A DNA stretch of 64,000 nucleotides from DATLWN01 sp963764315 (GTDB lineage: Bacteria > Pseudomonadota > Zetaproteobacteria > Mariprofundales > Mariprofundaceae): the NCBI GenBank assembly GCA_963764315.1, contig CAVXSB010000002.1, forward strand, positions 124,001 to 188,000, given 5' to 3'. Below the pieces are notes generated by a model. That model was not told where the DNA came from. It did not search any database and saw nothing but the letters and a program-made list of their open reading frames with translations. Positions within the stretch are counted from its first letter, which is position 1; the number at the start of each line of letters is the position of its first letter. Below, piece after piece: positions 34,801-43,324 of the stretch. The position numbers and the translations under genes are program-made.

Positions 34801-35229
34801 ATGTCTGCAACGCGCATGATGAGCTATCTGGGATTGGGGCTGTGGCTGCTGGGAGCGGCGATGCCGGCCGCGGCGGCCAGCCCGCTGGAGCAGAGCATCC
34901 AGCACGGCAAGAGCCTGTTCACCACGGCGCATTTCGCCGGCAACGGCCGCACCTGCGACACCTGCCATCGCGGCGAGGGCAAGACGGCCGGCATGCTGCC
35001 CAACGGCAAGGCCATTCCCAGCCTGAACAACGCCGCGACGATCTTTCCGCGCTACAGCAAGGGCGCGGGCATGGTCATTACGCTGGAACAGCAGTTGCAC
35101 CGCTGCATCATGGGGGGGCTTCAGGGCACGCCGCCGGCCTACGACAGCGCCGACATGATGGACCTAGTCGCCTACCTGACCTCGCTGTCCCAGGGCAAGG
35201 CCATCGACATGGGCGGGGCACCGAAATAA
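34801..35229 (+). CDS. periplasmic monohaem c-type cytochrome
   Basis: A 142-residue exported protein. A signal peptide (LGLGLWLLGAAMPAAAA) is followed by one CxxCH haem site, C52-x-x-C55-H56 (TCDTCHRGEG). The C-terminal half (LHRCIMGGLQGTPPAYDS, LVAYLTSLSQGK) has the helix typical of class I cytochromes and resembles the cytochromes of thiosulfate/sulfur oxidation enzymes (SoxX/TsdA type). That specific role is only a resemblance. Met residues in IMGG or ADMMD may be the sixth ligand. The ribosome site AAGGAGA is good. No redox partner gene is adjacent. Confidence 0.85.
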   Translation: MSATRMMSYLGLGLWLLGAAMPAAAASPLEQSIQHGKSLFTTAHFAGNGRTCDTCHRGEGKTAGMLPNGKAIPSLNNAATIFPRYSKGAGMVITLEQQLHRCIMGGLQGTPPAYDSADMMDLVAYLTSLSQGKAIDMGGAPK

Positions 35230-35283
35230 GGGCCCGGTCGCTTCCTTGTTGACCCGGGTGGCCTGAGGGCCTAGCAAGCCGCC

Positions 35284-35943
35284 ATGGAATTCGACGGCAT
35301 CATCCGCAGCATCAGCATCTGGGCCATCCCGGTCATCTTCGCCGTGGTGCTTCATGAGGTCGCCCACGGCTGGGTGGCCGACAAGCTGGGCGATAACACC
35401 GCCCGCTGGATGGGGCGGCTGACGCTGAATCCGGTCAAACATATCGATCCGCTGGGCACGATCATCATCCCGCTGCTGCTGTTGGTGATGCATTCGCCGT
35501 TCCTGTTCGGCTATGCCAAGCCGGTGCCGATCGACTTCCGCAAGCTCAGGAATCCGAAGCGGGATATGGTATGGGTGGCACTGGCTGGTCCCGTGACCAA
35601 CCTGCTGCTGGCGGTGTTCAGCGCCACGCTGCTGTATGCGGCGGTGCGCATGCCCGTATCGGCCGACTGGGTGCGCCAGTGGCTGGCCCAGACCTGTCAG
35701 GCCTCCATTCTGATCAATATGGTGCTGTGCGTGTTCAACCTGCTGCCTTTGCCGCCGTTGGACGGCGGGCGGGTGGCCGTGGGGCTGCTGCCCGGGAGCG
35801 CCTCCTATGCCTTGTCCCGGCTCGAACCCTACGGCTTCCTGATCGTTGTCGTGCTGCTGATGAGCGGCATGTTGCAGGGCATCATCGGCCCGTTGGTGCT
35901 GGGCGGCTCCCGGCTTTTGATCGGCTGGGCCCTGTCCGGCTGA
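35284..35943 (+). CDS. site-2 protease (M50) family membrane metalloprotease
   Basis: A 219-residue polytopic protein. The zinc motif H24-E25-x-x-H28 (VLHEVAHGW) lies in the first helix and the conserved PLPPLDGGRV supplies the Asp ligand. WVALAGPVTNLLLA is the usual second helix. This is the short rhomboid-like S2P form without a PDZ domain, distinct from RseP later in the window. Its substrates are not known. It is preceded by GC-rich inverted repeats without a T run (35232-35275). Confidence 0.85.
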   Translation: MEFDGIIRSISIWAIPVIFAVVLHEVAHGWVADKLGDNTARWMGRLTLNPVKHIDPLGTIIIPLLLLVMHSPFLFGYAKPVPIDFRKLRNPKRDMVWVALAGPVTNLLLAVFSATLLYAAVRMPVSADWVRQWLAQTCQASILINMVLCVFNLLPLPPLDGGRVAVGLLPGSASYALSRLEPYGFLIVVVLLMSGMLQGIIGPLVLGGSRLLIGWALSG

Positions 35944-35952
35944 GCCCTGCTC

Positions 35953-35980
35953 GAACCTGGGAAGCCTCTCGGCCGGGTTC
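35953..35980 (+). terminator. weak hairpin after the M50 protease gene
   Basis: GAACCTGG pairs with CCGGGTTC (one G-U) around a 12-base loop. It is followed by CATTTCCATTCT and not by a clean T run. It may partly end the protease transcript before the rpsB promoter. The 35944-36218 gap has no gene. Confidence 0.35.
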
Positions 35981-36111
35981 CATTTCCATTCTCCCTGCTC
36001 CCGCATGGGCCGGATTTTTACCGTGTTCACCAGATGGAGGGCCCCGGCGCAGCCTACGTAAGGATGGAAAAACCGTCCGCACCGAGGGGCGGCCAATGCG
36101 CGGCAAACGTG

Positions 36112-36140
36112 TTGCTATTTGGGGCCTGTTTGTGTAGAAA
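36112..36140 (+). promoter_or_regulatory. candidate promoter of the rpsB operon
   Basis: TTGCTA (36112-36117) and TAGAAA (36135-36140) are 17 bases apart and leave a leader of about 70 bases before rpsB. In many bacteria the rpsB leader binds S2 for autoregulation; I could not prove a fold here. Confidence 0.35.
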
Positions 36141-36218
36141 GCGCGCCACTTCACACACCGCCTGTCAACGATTGTGCCCTCGGGCCAGGGCGGTGGAGGA
36201 ACAACAATCGGAGGATCT

Positions 36219-37019
36219 ATGTCTCAGTTTACCATGAAGAACCTGCTCGAGGCCGGCGTACACTTCGGCCACCAGACCCGTCGCTGGAATCCCAAGATGG
36301 CGCCGTACATCTTCGGCAACCGCAACGGCATCCACATCATCGACCTGCAGAAGACCCTGCGCATGGCCAACGAAACCTATCAGTTCATGCGCGAGCTGGC
36401 CGCTGCCGGCGGTCGCGTGCTGTTCGTCGGCACCAAGCGCCAGGCCTCGGATGCCATCCGCGAGGAGGGCTTGCGCTGCGGCCAGTTCTACGTCAATCAC
36501 CGCTGGCTGGGCGGCATGCTGACGAACTTCACCACCATTCAGCAGTCCGTGCGCAAGATGAAGGATCTGCAGCGCCAGCAGGAAGAGGGCGTGTTCGACC
36601 TGTTGACCAAGAAAGAGGGCCTGCGCCTGCAGAACGAGCTGGATAAGCTCGAGCGCTCCCTGGGCGGTATCAAGGATATGGTCGGCCTGCCCGACTGTCT
36701 GTTCGTCGTCGATGTGCGCAAGGAGGAGCTGGCCGTCAAGGAGGCCAAGAAGCTCGGCATCCCGGTCGTGGCCGTCGTCGATACCAACTGCGACCCCTCC
36801 GACATCGATTACATCATCCCGGGCAACGACGACGCCATCCGTGCCGTGCGCCTGTTCACCAGCAAGCTGGCCGACGCCATCATCGAAGGCGCCGAGGCCT
36901 GGCAGGTCGAGAACAGTGAAGATGCCGACTTCAAGCCGGAGGCGGGCGAGGAAGAGGGCGAGACCCCGGTGGCCGATGAGGCCGCAGCCCAGGATGAGAA
37001 TGCCGAGGCGAAGGCCTGA
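36219..37019 (+). CDS. rpsB: 30S ribosomal protein S2
   Basis: A 266-residue S2 with family landmarks MKNLLEAGVHFGHQTRRWNP, NGIHIIDLQKTLRM, VGTKRQASDAI, YVNHRWLGGMLTNF, PDCLFVVDVRKE and GIPVVAVVDTNCDPSDIDYI. An acidic, Ala/Glu-rich tail of about 35 residues follows the core. ATG 36219 is preceded by GGAGG at normal spacing; the longer open frame upstream lacks homology. It opens the long rpsB-to-lpxB gene run. Confidence 0.97.
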   Translation: MSQFTMKNLLEAGVHFGHQTRRWNPKMAPYIFGNRNGIHIIDLQKTLRMANETYQFMRELAAAGGRVLFVGTKRQASDAIREEGLRCGQFYVNHRWLGGMLTNFTTIQQSVRKMKDLQRQQEEGVFDLLTKKEGLRLQNELDKLERSLGGIKDMVGLPDCLFVVDVRKEELAVKEAKKLGIPVVAVVDTNCDPSDIDYIIPGNDDAIRAVRLFTSKLADAIIEGAEAWQVENSEDADFKPEAGEEEGETPVADEAAAQDENAEAKA

Positions 37020-37042
37020 ACACGAAAGGAATGGAGGATTCA

Positions 37043-37936
37043 ATGTCGTTTACCGCTGCTGATGTGAAAAGGCTTCGCGAGCTCTCTGGCGCCGGCATGA
37101 TGGATTGCAAGAAGGCGCTGGACGAGACCGGCGGGAATGTGGATGCCGCAGTCGATTACCTGCGCAAGAAGGGCCTGTCGGCTGCTGCCAAGAAGTCCGG
37201 ACGCGTCGCGGCCGAGGGCATGGTTTTGGCCGTGGCTTCCGGCGACACCGGCGTTGTCCTCGAGGTCAATGCCGAAACGGATTTTGTGAGCAAAAACGAG
37301 AAGTTTCAGGGCTTCGTCAAGAATCTGGCCGAATTCATCGCCAGCCGGAATCCGGCCGATGTCGAGGCCCTGAAGGCGCTCGAGTTCGTGCCGGGGCAGA
37401 CGGTCGAGCAGGCGCTGTCGCAGCTGATCGCCACCATCGGCGAGAACATGAGCATTCGTCGCTTCGTGCGCCAGCAGGTGCCGGGCGGCGTCGTCGCTGC
37501 CTACGTGCATGGCGGCGGCAAGATCGGCGTGCTCGTCGGCGTATCCGGTGGCGATGCCGATGCCCTGAAGGACATTGCCCGCAACATCGCCATGCATGTG
37601 GCGGCGGCTAATCCTCAGTGTATTGCCCGCGCCGACGTATCGGCCGAGTCCGTGGAACGCGAGAAGGCGGTGCTTTCCGAGCGTGCTGCCGCCAGCGGCA
37701 AGCCGGCCAACATCATCGAGAAGATCGTCGAGGGGCAGCTGAACAAGTTCTATGCCGATATCTGCCTGCTGGAGCAGGGCTTCGTCATGGATCCGGACGT
37801 GACGGTGGGCAAGGCGCTCTCCGCCGTGCAGGCGAATGCGACCGTGACCTCGATGGCCCGCTTCCAGCTCGGTGAGGGCATCGAGAAGCAGGAATCGGAC
37901 TTCGCTGCAGAGGTGGCTGCACAGCTTCATGGCTGA
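37043..37936 (+). CDS. tsf: translation elongation factor Ts
   Basis: The nucleotide exchange factor for EF-Tu, 297 residues. The UBA-like N-terminus (VKRLRELSGAGMMDCKKALD) and the exchange motif TDFVSKNEKF are intact, as is the dimerisation part (YVHGGGKIGVLVG). ATG 37043 with upstream GGAGG is chosen; an in-frame ATG at 37031 lacks a ribosome site. It is 23 bases after rpsB and overlaps pyrH by 8 bases. Confidence 0.97.
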   Translation: MSFTAADVKRLRELSGAGMMDCKKALDETGGNVDAAVDYLRKKGLSAAAKKSGRVAAEGMVLAVASGDTGVVLEVNAETDFVSKNEKFQGFVKNLAEFIASRNPADVEALKALEFVPGQTVEQALSQLIATIGENMSIRRFVRQQVPGGVVAAYVHGGGKIGVLVGVSGGDADALKDIARNIAMHVAAANPQCIARADVSAESVEREKAVLSERAAASGKPANIIEKIVEGQLNKFYADICLLEQGFVMDPDVTVGKALSAVQANATVTSMARFQLGEGIEKQESDFAAEVAAQLHG

Positions 37937-38696
37937 ACAACCCCCAGGGCACGCGTCCCAGGCTTCAGACGGCACCGGCCCATATCGGCGGGTGCTGCTG
38001 AAGCTTTCCGGCGAGGTCCTGATGGGCAACACCGGCTATGGCATCGACGCCCAGATGGTGGAGCGCCTGGCCTCGGAACTGATCGAGGTGCGACGCAGCG
38101 GTGTGGGGCTGGCGGTGGTTATCGGTGGCGGCAACATCTTCCGCGGCATGAAAGGCACGGCCTCCGGCATGGATCGTGCCAGTGCCGACTATATGGGCAT
38201 GCTGGCCACCGTTATGAACGCTATCGCCCTGCAGGATGCCATCGAGCGCCAGGGCGAGGTCGTGCGCGTGGTTTCGGCGCTGCATGTGCGTGAGGTGGCC
38301 GAGCCCTATATCCGCCGACGTGCCATCCGCCATCTGGAGAAGGGACGCATCGTCATCTTCGCCGCCGGTACCGGCAATCCCTATTTCACCACCGACACCG
38401 CGGCCAGCCTGCGTGCCATGGAGATGCAGGCCGATGTGGTGTTCAAGGGCACCAAGGTCGATGGCGTCTATACCGCCGATCCGGCTAAGGACCCATCCGC
38501 CACGCGCTATACCGAGCTGAGCTTCACCGAGGCAATCAACCGCCAGCTCGGCGTCATGGATTCCACGGCGCTGTCATTGTGCCGCGACAACAATATGCCC
38601 ATCGTCGTGTTCAATATCACGCAGCCGGGTGATCTGCTGCGCCTGGTGCGCGGTGAGGCCGTCGGCACGAAGGTATGGGAGGGAGGCAGGCCATGA
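37929..38696 (+). CDS. pyrH: UMP kinase
   Basis: It phosphorylates UMP to UDP. The 255-residue amino acid kinase-fold protein has LLKLSGEVLMG, IGGGNIFRG, DYMGMLATVMNA, FAAGTGNPYFTTDTAA and FKGTKVDGVYTADPAK, all diagnostic. An N-terminal extension of about 18 residues (AEQPPGHASQASD...) precedes the core. Its start overlaps tsf and its stop overlaps frr, the conserved tsf-pyrH-frr order. Confidence 0.96.
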   Translation: MAEQPPGHASQASDGTGPYRRVLLKLSGEVLMGNTGYGIDAQMVERLASELIEVRRSGVGLAVVIGGGNIFRGMKGTASGMDRASADYMGMLATVMNAIALQDAIERQGEVVRVVSALHVREVAEPYIRRRAIRHLEKGRIVIFAAGTGNPYFTTDTAASLRAMEMQADVVFKGTKVDGVYTADPAKDPSATRYTELSFTEAINRQLGVMDSTALSLCRDNNMPIVVFNITQPGDLLRLVRGEAVGTKVWEGGRP

Positions 38697-39238
38697 TCAA
38701 TGCCCTTGAGGACCGCATGAAGAAGAGCATCGCGGCCTTGAAGTCCGAACTGGCTACGGTGCGCACCGGACGCGCCAGCACCTCGCTGCTCGATCACGTC
38801 ACCGTTGCCTATTACGGTTCGGATATGCCGCTGAGCCAGGTGGCGACGCTGAGCGTGCCGGAGCCGCGCATGATCCTCATCGCCCCCTGGGAGAAGACGA
38901 TGATCCCCGTGGTCGAAAAGGCCATCATGACCTCCGATCTCGGCCTGAACCCGTCGAATGACGGTGTCGCCATCCGCATCATCCTGCCGGAACTGACCGA
39001 GGAACGCCGGCACGAGTTCGCCAAGCAGGTGCGCCAGTATGGCGAGAAGGCCAAGGTGGCCGTGCGCAATATCCGCCGTGACGCCAACGATGACGTCAAG
39101 CGCAAGGCCAAGGACGAGGGGCTTTCCGAGGATGAGAGCAAGCGCCTGACGGAGCAGATCCAGAAGGTAACGGATCGCTACATCCACGAAATCGATCAGG
39201 TCATCGAGCATAAAGAAAAAGATCTTTTGACCGTCTGA
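38693..39238 (+). CDS. frr: ribosome recycling factor
   Basis: It splits post-termination ribosomes together with EF-G. The 181 residues are of normal length (about 185), with KSELATVRTGRAS, PWEKTMIPVVEKAI, LGLNPSNDGVAIRI, LPELTEERR and VRNIRRDAND. Start ATG 38693 overlaps the pyrH stop as ATGA. The stop overlaps uppS by one base (TGATG). Confidence 0.96.
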   Translation: MINALEDRMKKSIAALKSELATVRTGRASTSLLDHVTVAYYGSDMPLSQVATLSVPEPRMILIAPWEKTMIPVVEKAIMTSDLGLNPSNDGVAIRIILPELTEERRHEFAKQVRQYGEKAKVAVRNIRRDANDDVKRKAKDEGLSEDESKRLTEQIQKVTDRYIHEIDQVIEHKEKDLLTV

Positions 39239-39993
39239 TGACCGATCCCCAAACCCAGGGTGCGGGACACGTGCCGGCACATGTGGCGATCATCATGGAC
39301 GGCAATGGCCGCTGGGCCAAGCGCCGGGGCTTGCCTCGGCTTGAGGGGCATCGGCGCGGCGCATTGCGCCTGCGCGAGGTCGTTTCCTGGGCCTCGGCAG
39401 CCGGCGTGCGCCAGGTTTCATTTTACGCTTTTTCCACCGAGAACTGGTCGCGACCCAAGCTTGAGGTGCGCGGCCTGATGAGCCTGTTGACCCTGCTGCT
39501 TCCGACCCAGGTGCCGGAGATGCAGAAGAAGGGCGCCCGCCTGCTAACGCTGGGCGATCTCGGGCCCTTGCCTGCGCGGGCTCGCCGGGCCCTGGAGCAG
39601 GCCTGCGCGGCCACGGCCGGCAACACGCGTATCGACGTCGTGCTGTGCCTGAACTACGGCGGCCAACAGGAGATCGTGCAGGGCATCCAGGGCTATGCAC
39701 AGTGGCTGTTGGCGCAGCCGGATCCCGAGCGGCGGCTTGCGGAGCTGACGCCGGATGCCTTCCGCGACTTCCTGTGGCGCCGGGATCTGTTGCCTGTGGA
39801 CCTGCTGATCCGCACCGGCGGCGAGTGCCGTATCTCCAACTTCCACCTGTGGGATGCGGCCTATGCGGAGTTGTATTTCTGCGACGATTTCTGGCCGGAC
39901 TTCTCCGAGGATCGCTTTGGCGAGGCGCTGGCCGACTACGGCAGGCGCGAGCGGCGCTTCGGCCAGACCAGTGAGCAGGTGAGCAGCCGGTGA
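39238..39993 (+). CDS. uppS: isoprenyl (undecaprenyl) diphosphate synthase
   Basis: It adds isoprene units to make the C55 lipid carrier for peptidoglycan and O-antigen. The 251 residues contain the catalytic IIMDGNGRWAKRRGLPRLEG, FYAFSTENWSRP and LLIRTGGECRISNFHLWDAA. The first Asp and the RxG(E/D)xRxS motif are in place. It is translationally coupled at both ends (TGATG with frr, GTGA with cdsA). Confidence 0.95.
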   Translation: MTDPQTQGAGHVPAHVAIIMDGNGRWAKRRGLPRLEGHRRGALRLREVVSWASAAGVRQVSFYAFSTENWSRPKLEVRGLMSLLTLLLPTQVPEMQKKGARLLTLGDLGPLPARARRALEQACAATAGNTRIDVVLCLNYGGQQEIVQGIQGYAQWLLAQPDPERRLAELTPDAFRDFLWRRDLLPVDLLIRTGGECRISNFHLWDAAYAELYFCDDFWPDFSEDRFGEALADYGRRERRFGQTSEQVSSR

Positions 39994-40784
39994 GCGAGCT
40001 CGGCAAGCGCGTGGGTACGGTGGCGCTGTTGCTGCCGCTCGTCGCCGTCTGGCTGTTCTGGCTGCCGTCCCCGTGGTTCGATGGCTTGTTGGGTGTATTC
40101 GCCACGCTGGCCAGCGTGGAGCTGGTCATGCTGGTCGGCATGCCGATGCCGGGGGTGTATGCGGCGATCTCGGCCTTGATCTGGGGCCTGCTCGTACTCG
40201 GCGGCAATCCGTTGCTGCTCATCTTCGTGGCCATGTTTGCATGGATGGCCGCATTCCTGGCCCATAGCCGCATCGCCGATATCGCGGTCCCCCGAGCCTT
40301 CAGCGCCATGGCGCATGCCCAGTGGATGCTGCTGTGGCTGCTGTTCTTTGTCTGGGCGGTGAAACTGTTGCACGGACAGCCGGGCGGCATCGCCTTCATC
40401 GCTGGCGCCTGTGCCGGCGTCTGGTCCTCGGATATCGCCGCCTATTTCGTCGGCCGCCGTTTCGGGCGCATCCGCCTGTGCCCCGCCATCAGCCCCGGCA
40501 AGAGCGTCGAGGGCCTGGTCGCAGCCCTGCCTATCGGTACGGCGGCGGCGGCGCTAGTCTGGCACCAGGCCATTGCCATGCCCTGGGCCAAGGCCGTCGG
40601 CATCGGCATCGTGCTGGTGCTGGCCGGCATCATGGGGGATCTGAATGAGTCGGCGCTGAAGCGTGCCGTTGGCGCCAAGGACAGCGGCCGGCTGCTGCCG
40701 GGGCATGGAGGGCTGCTAGACCGGGTCGATGCCCTGTTGCCGGCGCTGCCGGCGGCGGGCCTGCTGTGGCTGATGTGGCGATGA
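39990..40784 (+). CDS. cdsA: phosphatidate cytidylyltransferase
   Basis: It makes CDP-diacylglycerol, the branch point of phospholipid synthesis. The 264-residue polytopic membrane protein has the CDP-DAG synthase signature at the C-terminus: LKRAVGAKDSGRLLPGHGG followed by LLDRVDALL. It also has WSSDIAAYFVGRRFG and SPGKSVEGLVA. The start is GTG 39990, in a GTGA overlap with uppS. It overlaps dxr by ATGA. Confidence 0.95.
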   Translation: MSELGKRVGTVALLLPLVAVWLFWLPSPWFDGLLGVFATLASVELVMLVGMPMPGVYAAISALIWGLLVLGGNPLLLIFVAMFAWMAAFLAHSRIADIAVPRAFSAMAHAQWMLLWLLFFVWAVKLLHGQPGGIAFIAGACAGVWSSDIAAYFVGRRFGRIRLCPAISPGKSVEGLVAALPIGTAAAALVWHQAIAMPWAKAVGIGIVLVLAGIMGDLNESALKRAVGAKDSGRLLPGHGGLLDRVDALLPALPAAGLLWLMWR

Positions 40785-41947
40785 AGCGCATGCGCCTGAC
40801 CCTGCTCGGCGCCACCGGCTCGATCGGCACCAGTGCCATCGATGTCATGCTCAGGCACCCGGAACGCTTCGCTGCCCATGCCTTGGTCGGCTATCGCAAT
40901 GTGGCCGGCATGCGCGAGATCGCCCTGAAATTGTCACCCTCCCGCGTGGTCATGACCGATGCCGCGGCGGCCAGCGAGTTGCGGGCGCAGCTGCCATCGA
41001 CGATTCGCGTCGATGCCGGCATGGATGCGGCGGAGGATGCGGCCAGCGAGGCGGACGTGGACATGGTGCTGGCGGCCATGGTCGGTTCGGTGGGGCTGCC
41101 GGCGGCACTGGCCGCGGTGCGCGCAGGCAAGCGCGTGGGGCTGGCGAACAAGGAATGCCTGGTGACCGCCGGCCATATCTTCATGGATGCGGCCAAGGCT
41201 TCGGGCGCCGTCGTGGTGCCGGTGGATTCCGAGCATGCGGCTGTGCACCAGTGTCTGACGGGCCACGATGCCGGCTCGGTAAGCCGTATCATCCTTACCG
41301 CCTCAGGTGGCCCGTTCCGTGATCGCGATCCTTCCTCATTGCGCGACGTGACCCCCGAACAGGCGATCGCCCATCCGAACTGGGACATGGGGGCGAAGAT
41401 CAGCGTCGATTCGGCCACTATGATGAACAAGGCCCTGGAGTTGATCGAGGCACGCTGGTTATTCGATATGCCGGCGGATCGGCTTTCCGCCATCATCCAT
41501 CCCCAAAGTATCGTACATGCGCTGGTGGAATACCGTGACGGCTCGTTGCTGGCGCAACTCGCCTGGCCGGATATGCGTGCACCCATCGCCTATGCCATGC
41601 AGGCGGAGCCGAGGCTATCCACCGGCATCCCCTGGCTGGATCTTGCCGCCAGTGGGCGACTGGACTTCCAGGCGGTCGATGAGGCACGTTTCCCGGCCAT
41701 GCGCCTGGTGCGCCAGGTCATGCAGGGTGGCGATAGCCTGGCCATCGCCATGAACGCCGCCAACGAGGTTGCCAACCAGGCCTTCCGCGAACGGCGCATT
41801 GCCTTCACGGACATCGTGCCGCTGGTCGAGCGGGTGGTCGCCGATACCGCGGACCGTTCCGTGACGGCGCTCGATACAGTATGGTCTGCCGATGCCGAGG
41901 CGCGCCGTCAGGCCGAAGCGGGAATCGGCCGCGGCGCATACGGATGA
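40781..41947 (+). CDS. dxr: 1-deoxy-D-xylulose 5-phosphate reductoisomerase
   Basis: The committed step of the non-mevalonate isoprenoid pathway. The 388 residues show the NADPH loop LLGATGSIGTSAIDV, NKECLVTAG, metal-binding VDSEHAAVHQCL, ASGGPFRD and HPNWDMGAKISVDSATMMNK, all at family positions. ATG 40781 overlaps the cdsA stop. With uppS it links isoprenoid supply to wall synthesis. Confidence 0.96.
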   Translation: MKRMRLTLLGATGSIGTSAIDVMLRHPERFAAHALVGYRNVAGMREIALKLSPSRVVMTDAAAASELRAQLPSTIRVDAGMDAAEDAASEADVDMVLAAMVGSVGLPAALAAVRAGKRVGLANKECLVTAGHIFMDAAKASGAVVVPVDSEHAAVHQCLTGHDAGSVSRIILTASGGPFRDRDPSSLRDVTPEQAIAHPNWDMGAKISVDSATMMNKALELIEARWLFDMPADRLSAIIHPQSIVHALVEYRDGSLLAQLAWPDMRAPIAYAMQAEPRLSTGIPWLDLAASGRLDFQAVDEARFPAMRLVRQVMQGGDSLAIAMNAANEVANQAFRERRIAFTDIVPLVERVVADTADRSVTALDTVWSADAEARRQAEAGIGRGAYG

Positions 41948-41960
41948 TCAGGAGTGATGC

Positions 41961-43319
41961 GTGCTTGAGATGATGCATACCATGCTGGCCTTCGTGGTGG
42001 CGATCGCCGTGCTGGTGGCGGTTCATGAATATGGGCACTTTATTGTGGCGCGCCGGCTCGGCATCCGGGTCGAGAAATTTTCCATCGGCTTCGGGCCAGC
42101 CCTGCTGTCCTGGCGCAGCCGGGACGGCGAGGTGCTCTACGTCATCGCCGCCATTCCGCTGGGTGGCTACGTGAAGATGCTGGGCGAGAACCCACAGGAG
42201 CAGGGCGAGGAGGCGAAGCAGTCGCTGAGCCCGGAGGAACGTCTGCGTGCCTTCGATGCGCAACCGGTGTGGAAGCGGGCCAGCGTGTCGGTGGCAGGCC
42301 CGATGTTCAACTTCCTGTTCGCGGTCCTCGCCTTCATGGTCGTCGGATGGGTGGGGCAGTATGTGACGCCGACGGTCATCGGTGCCGTGTCCCCCGCCTC
42401 GGTGGCCGAGCAGGCAGGTATCGTCGCCGGCGACGAAGTGGTGTCGGTCGACGGACAGCGGGTGCATTCCTGGTCGCAGCTTGAGGAACGTCTGAAGGAT
42501 GCCGTGGGCGGTGAGGCGCGCCTTGGGCTCGAGCGCGGCGGCGCGCCGTCCCAGGTGACGGTGCATATCCCCCCCAGCCACAAGGAGCCATTGCTTACCG
42601 ACGTATCCGAGTCGTTGCTCGGCATCAGCCCGGGCATGCGTGTGCTGGTCGATTCGGTGCTTTCCGGTTCGCCGTCGGCGAAGGCCGGCTTGCAGTCCGG
42701 TGACCTGATCAATCAGGTCGACGGCCATGCGGTGCAGTCGGTGCGCGATTTCGTGCAAGCCGTGCGCCGGCATGGCGGTACGCGCATGGTGCTGAATATC
42801 GAGCGCAAGGGCATCAGCCTGGACGTGCCGATCGTGCCGGAGAAGACCGAGGACGGGGTGGGGCGGATCGGCGCCAGGATGGCCACCGAATCGCTGCATG
42901 CCCCCGTGCTGTACCGCATGGGCGTGCTCGAGGGTATCCGTTACGGCTTTTCCCGCACCTGGGACATGACGTCGCTGACCTTCATGGTCATGGCCAAAAT
43001 GTTGACCGCATCCATTTCTCCAGCGAACCTTGGCGGCCCGATCGCCATCGCCCAGTTGGCGGGACGGACAGCCGAGCTCGGGTTTGCCTCGTTTCTGGCC
43101 TTCCTGGCCCTGATCTCCGTCAACCTTGGCGTGCTGAACCTGATGCCGATCCCGGTTCTGGACGGGGGGCACTTGGTCTATTTGCTGGTCGAGAAGCTAC
43201 GCGGGCGCCCGCTGTCGCCGAAGCTCATGGAGCGGACCCAGATGGTGGGCCTGGCGTTGATCGTCATGTTGATGGTCTTCGCCTTTTATAACGATTTGAC
43301 ACACTTGTTTCGGGGTTAG
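41961..43319 (+). CDS. rseP: RIP zinc metalloprotease RseP (GTG start)
   Basis: An inner-membrane site-2 protease that cuts anti-sigma factors such as RseA. The 452 residues have the zinc site H22-E23-Y-G-H26 in the first helix (VAVHEYGHF), VAGPMFNFLFA, two PDZ domains (around VGAVSPASVAEQAG and VDSVLSGSPSAKAG), and the final NLMPIPVLDGGHL with the Asp ligand. GTG 41961 is used, with AGGAG upstream; an ATG five bases before it opens only a three-codon frame. Confidence 0.94.
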   Translation: MLEMMHTMLAFVVAIAVLVAVHEYGHFIVARRLGIRVEKFSIGFGPALLSWRSRDGEVLYVIAAIPLGGYVKMLGENPQEQGEEAKQSLSPEERLRAFDAQPVWKRASVSVAGPMFNFLFAVLAFMVVGWVGQYVTPTVIGAVSPASVAEQAGIVAGDEVVSVDGQRVHSWSQLEERLKDAVGGEARLGLERGGAPSQVTVHIPPSHKEPLLTDVSESLLGISPGMRVLVDSVLSGSPSAKAGLQSGDLINQVDGHAVQSVRDFVQAVRRHGGTRMVLNIERKGISLDVPIVPEKTEDGVGRIGARMATESLHAPVLYRMGVLEGIRYGFSRTWDMTSLTFMVMAKMLTASISPANLGGPIAIAQLAGRTAELGFASFLAFLALISVNLGVLNLMPIPVLDGGHLVYLLVEKLRGRPLSPKLMERTQMVGLALIVMLMVFAFYNDLTHLFRG

Positions 43320-43324
43320 TTGGC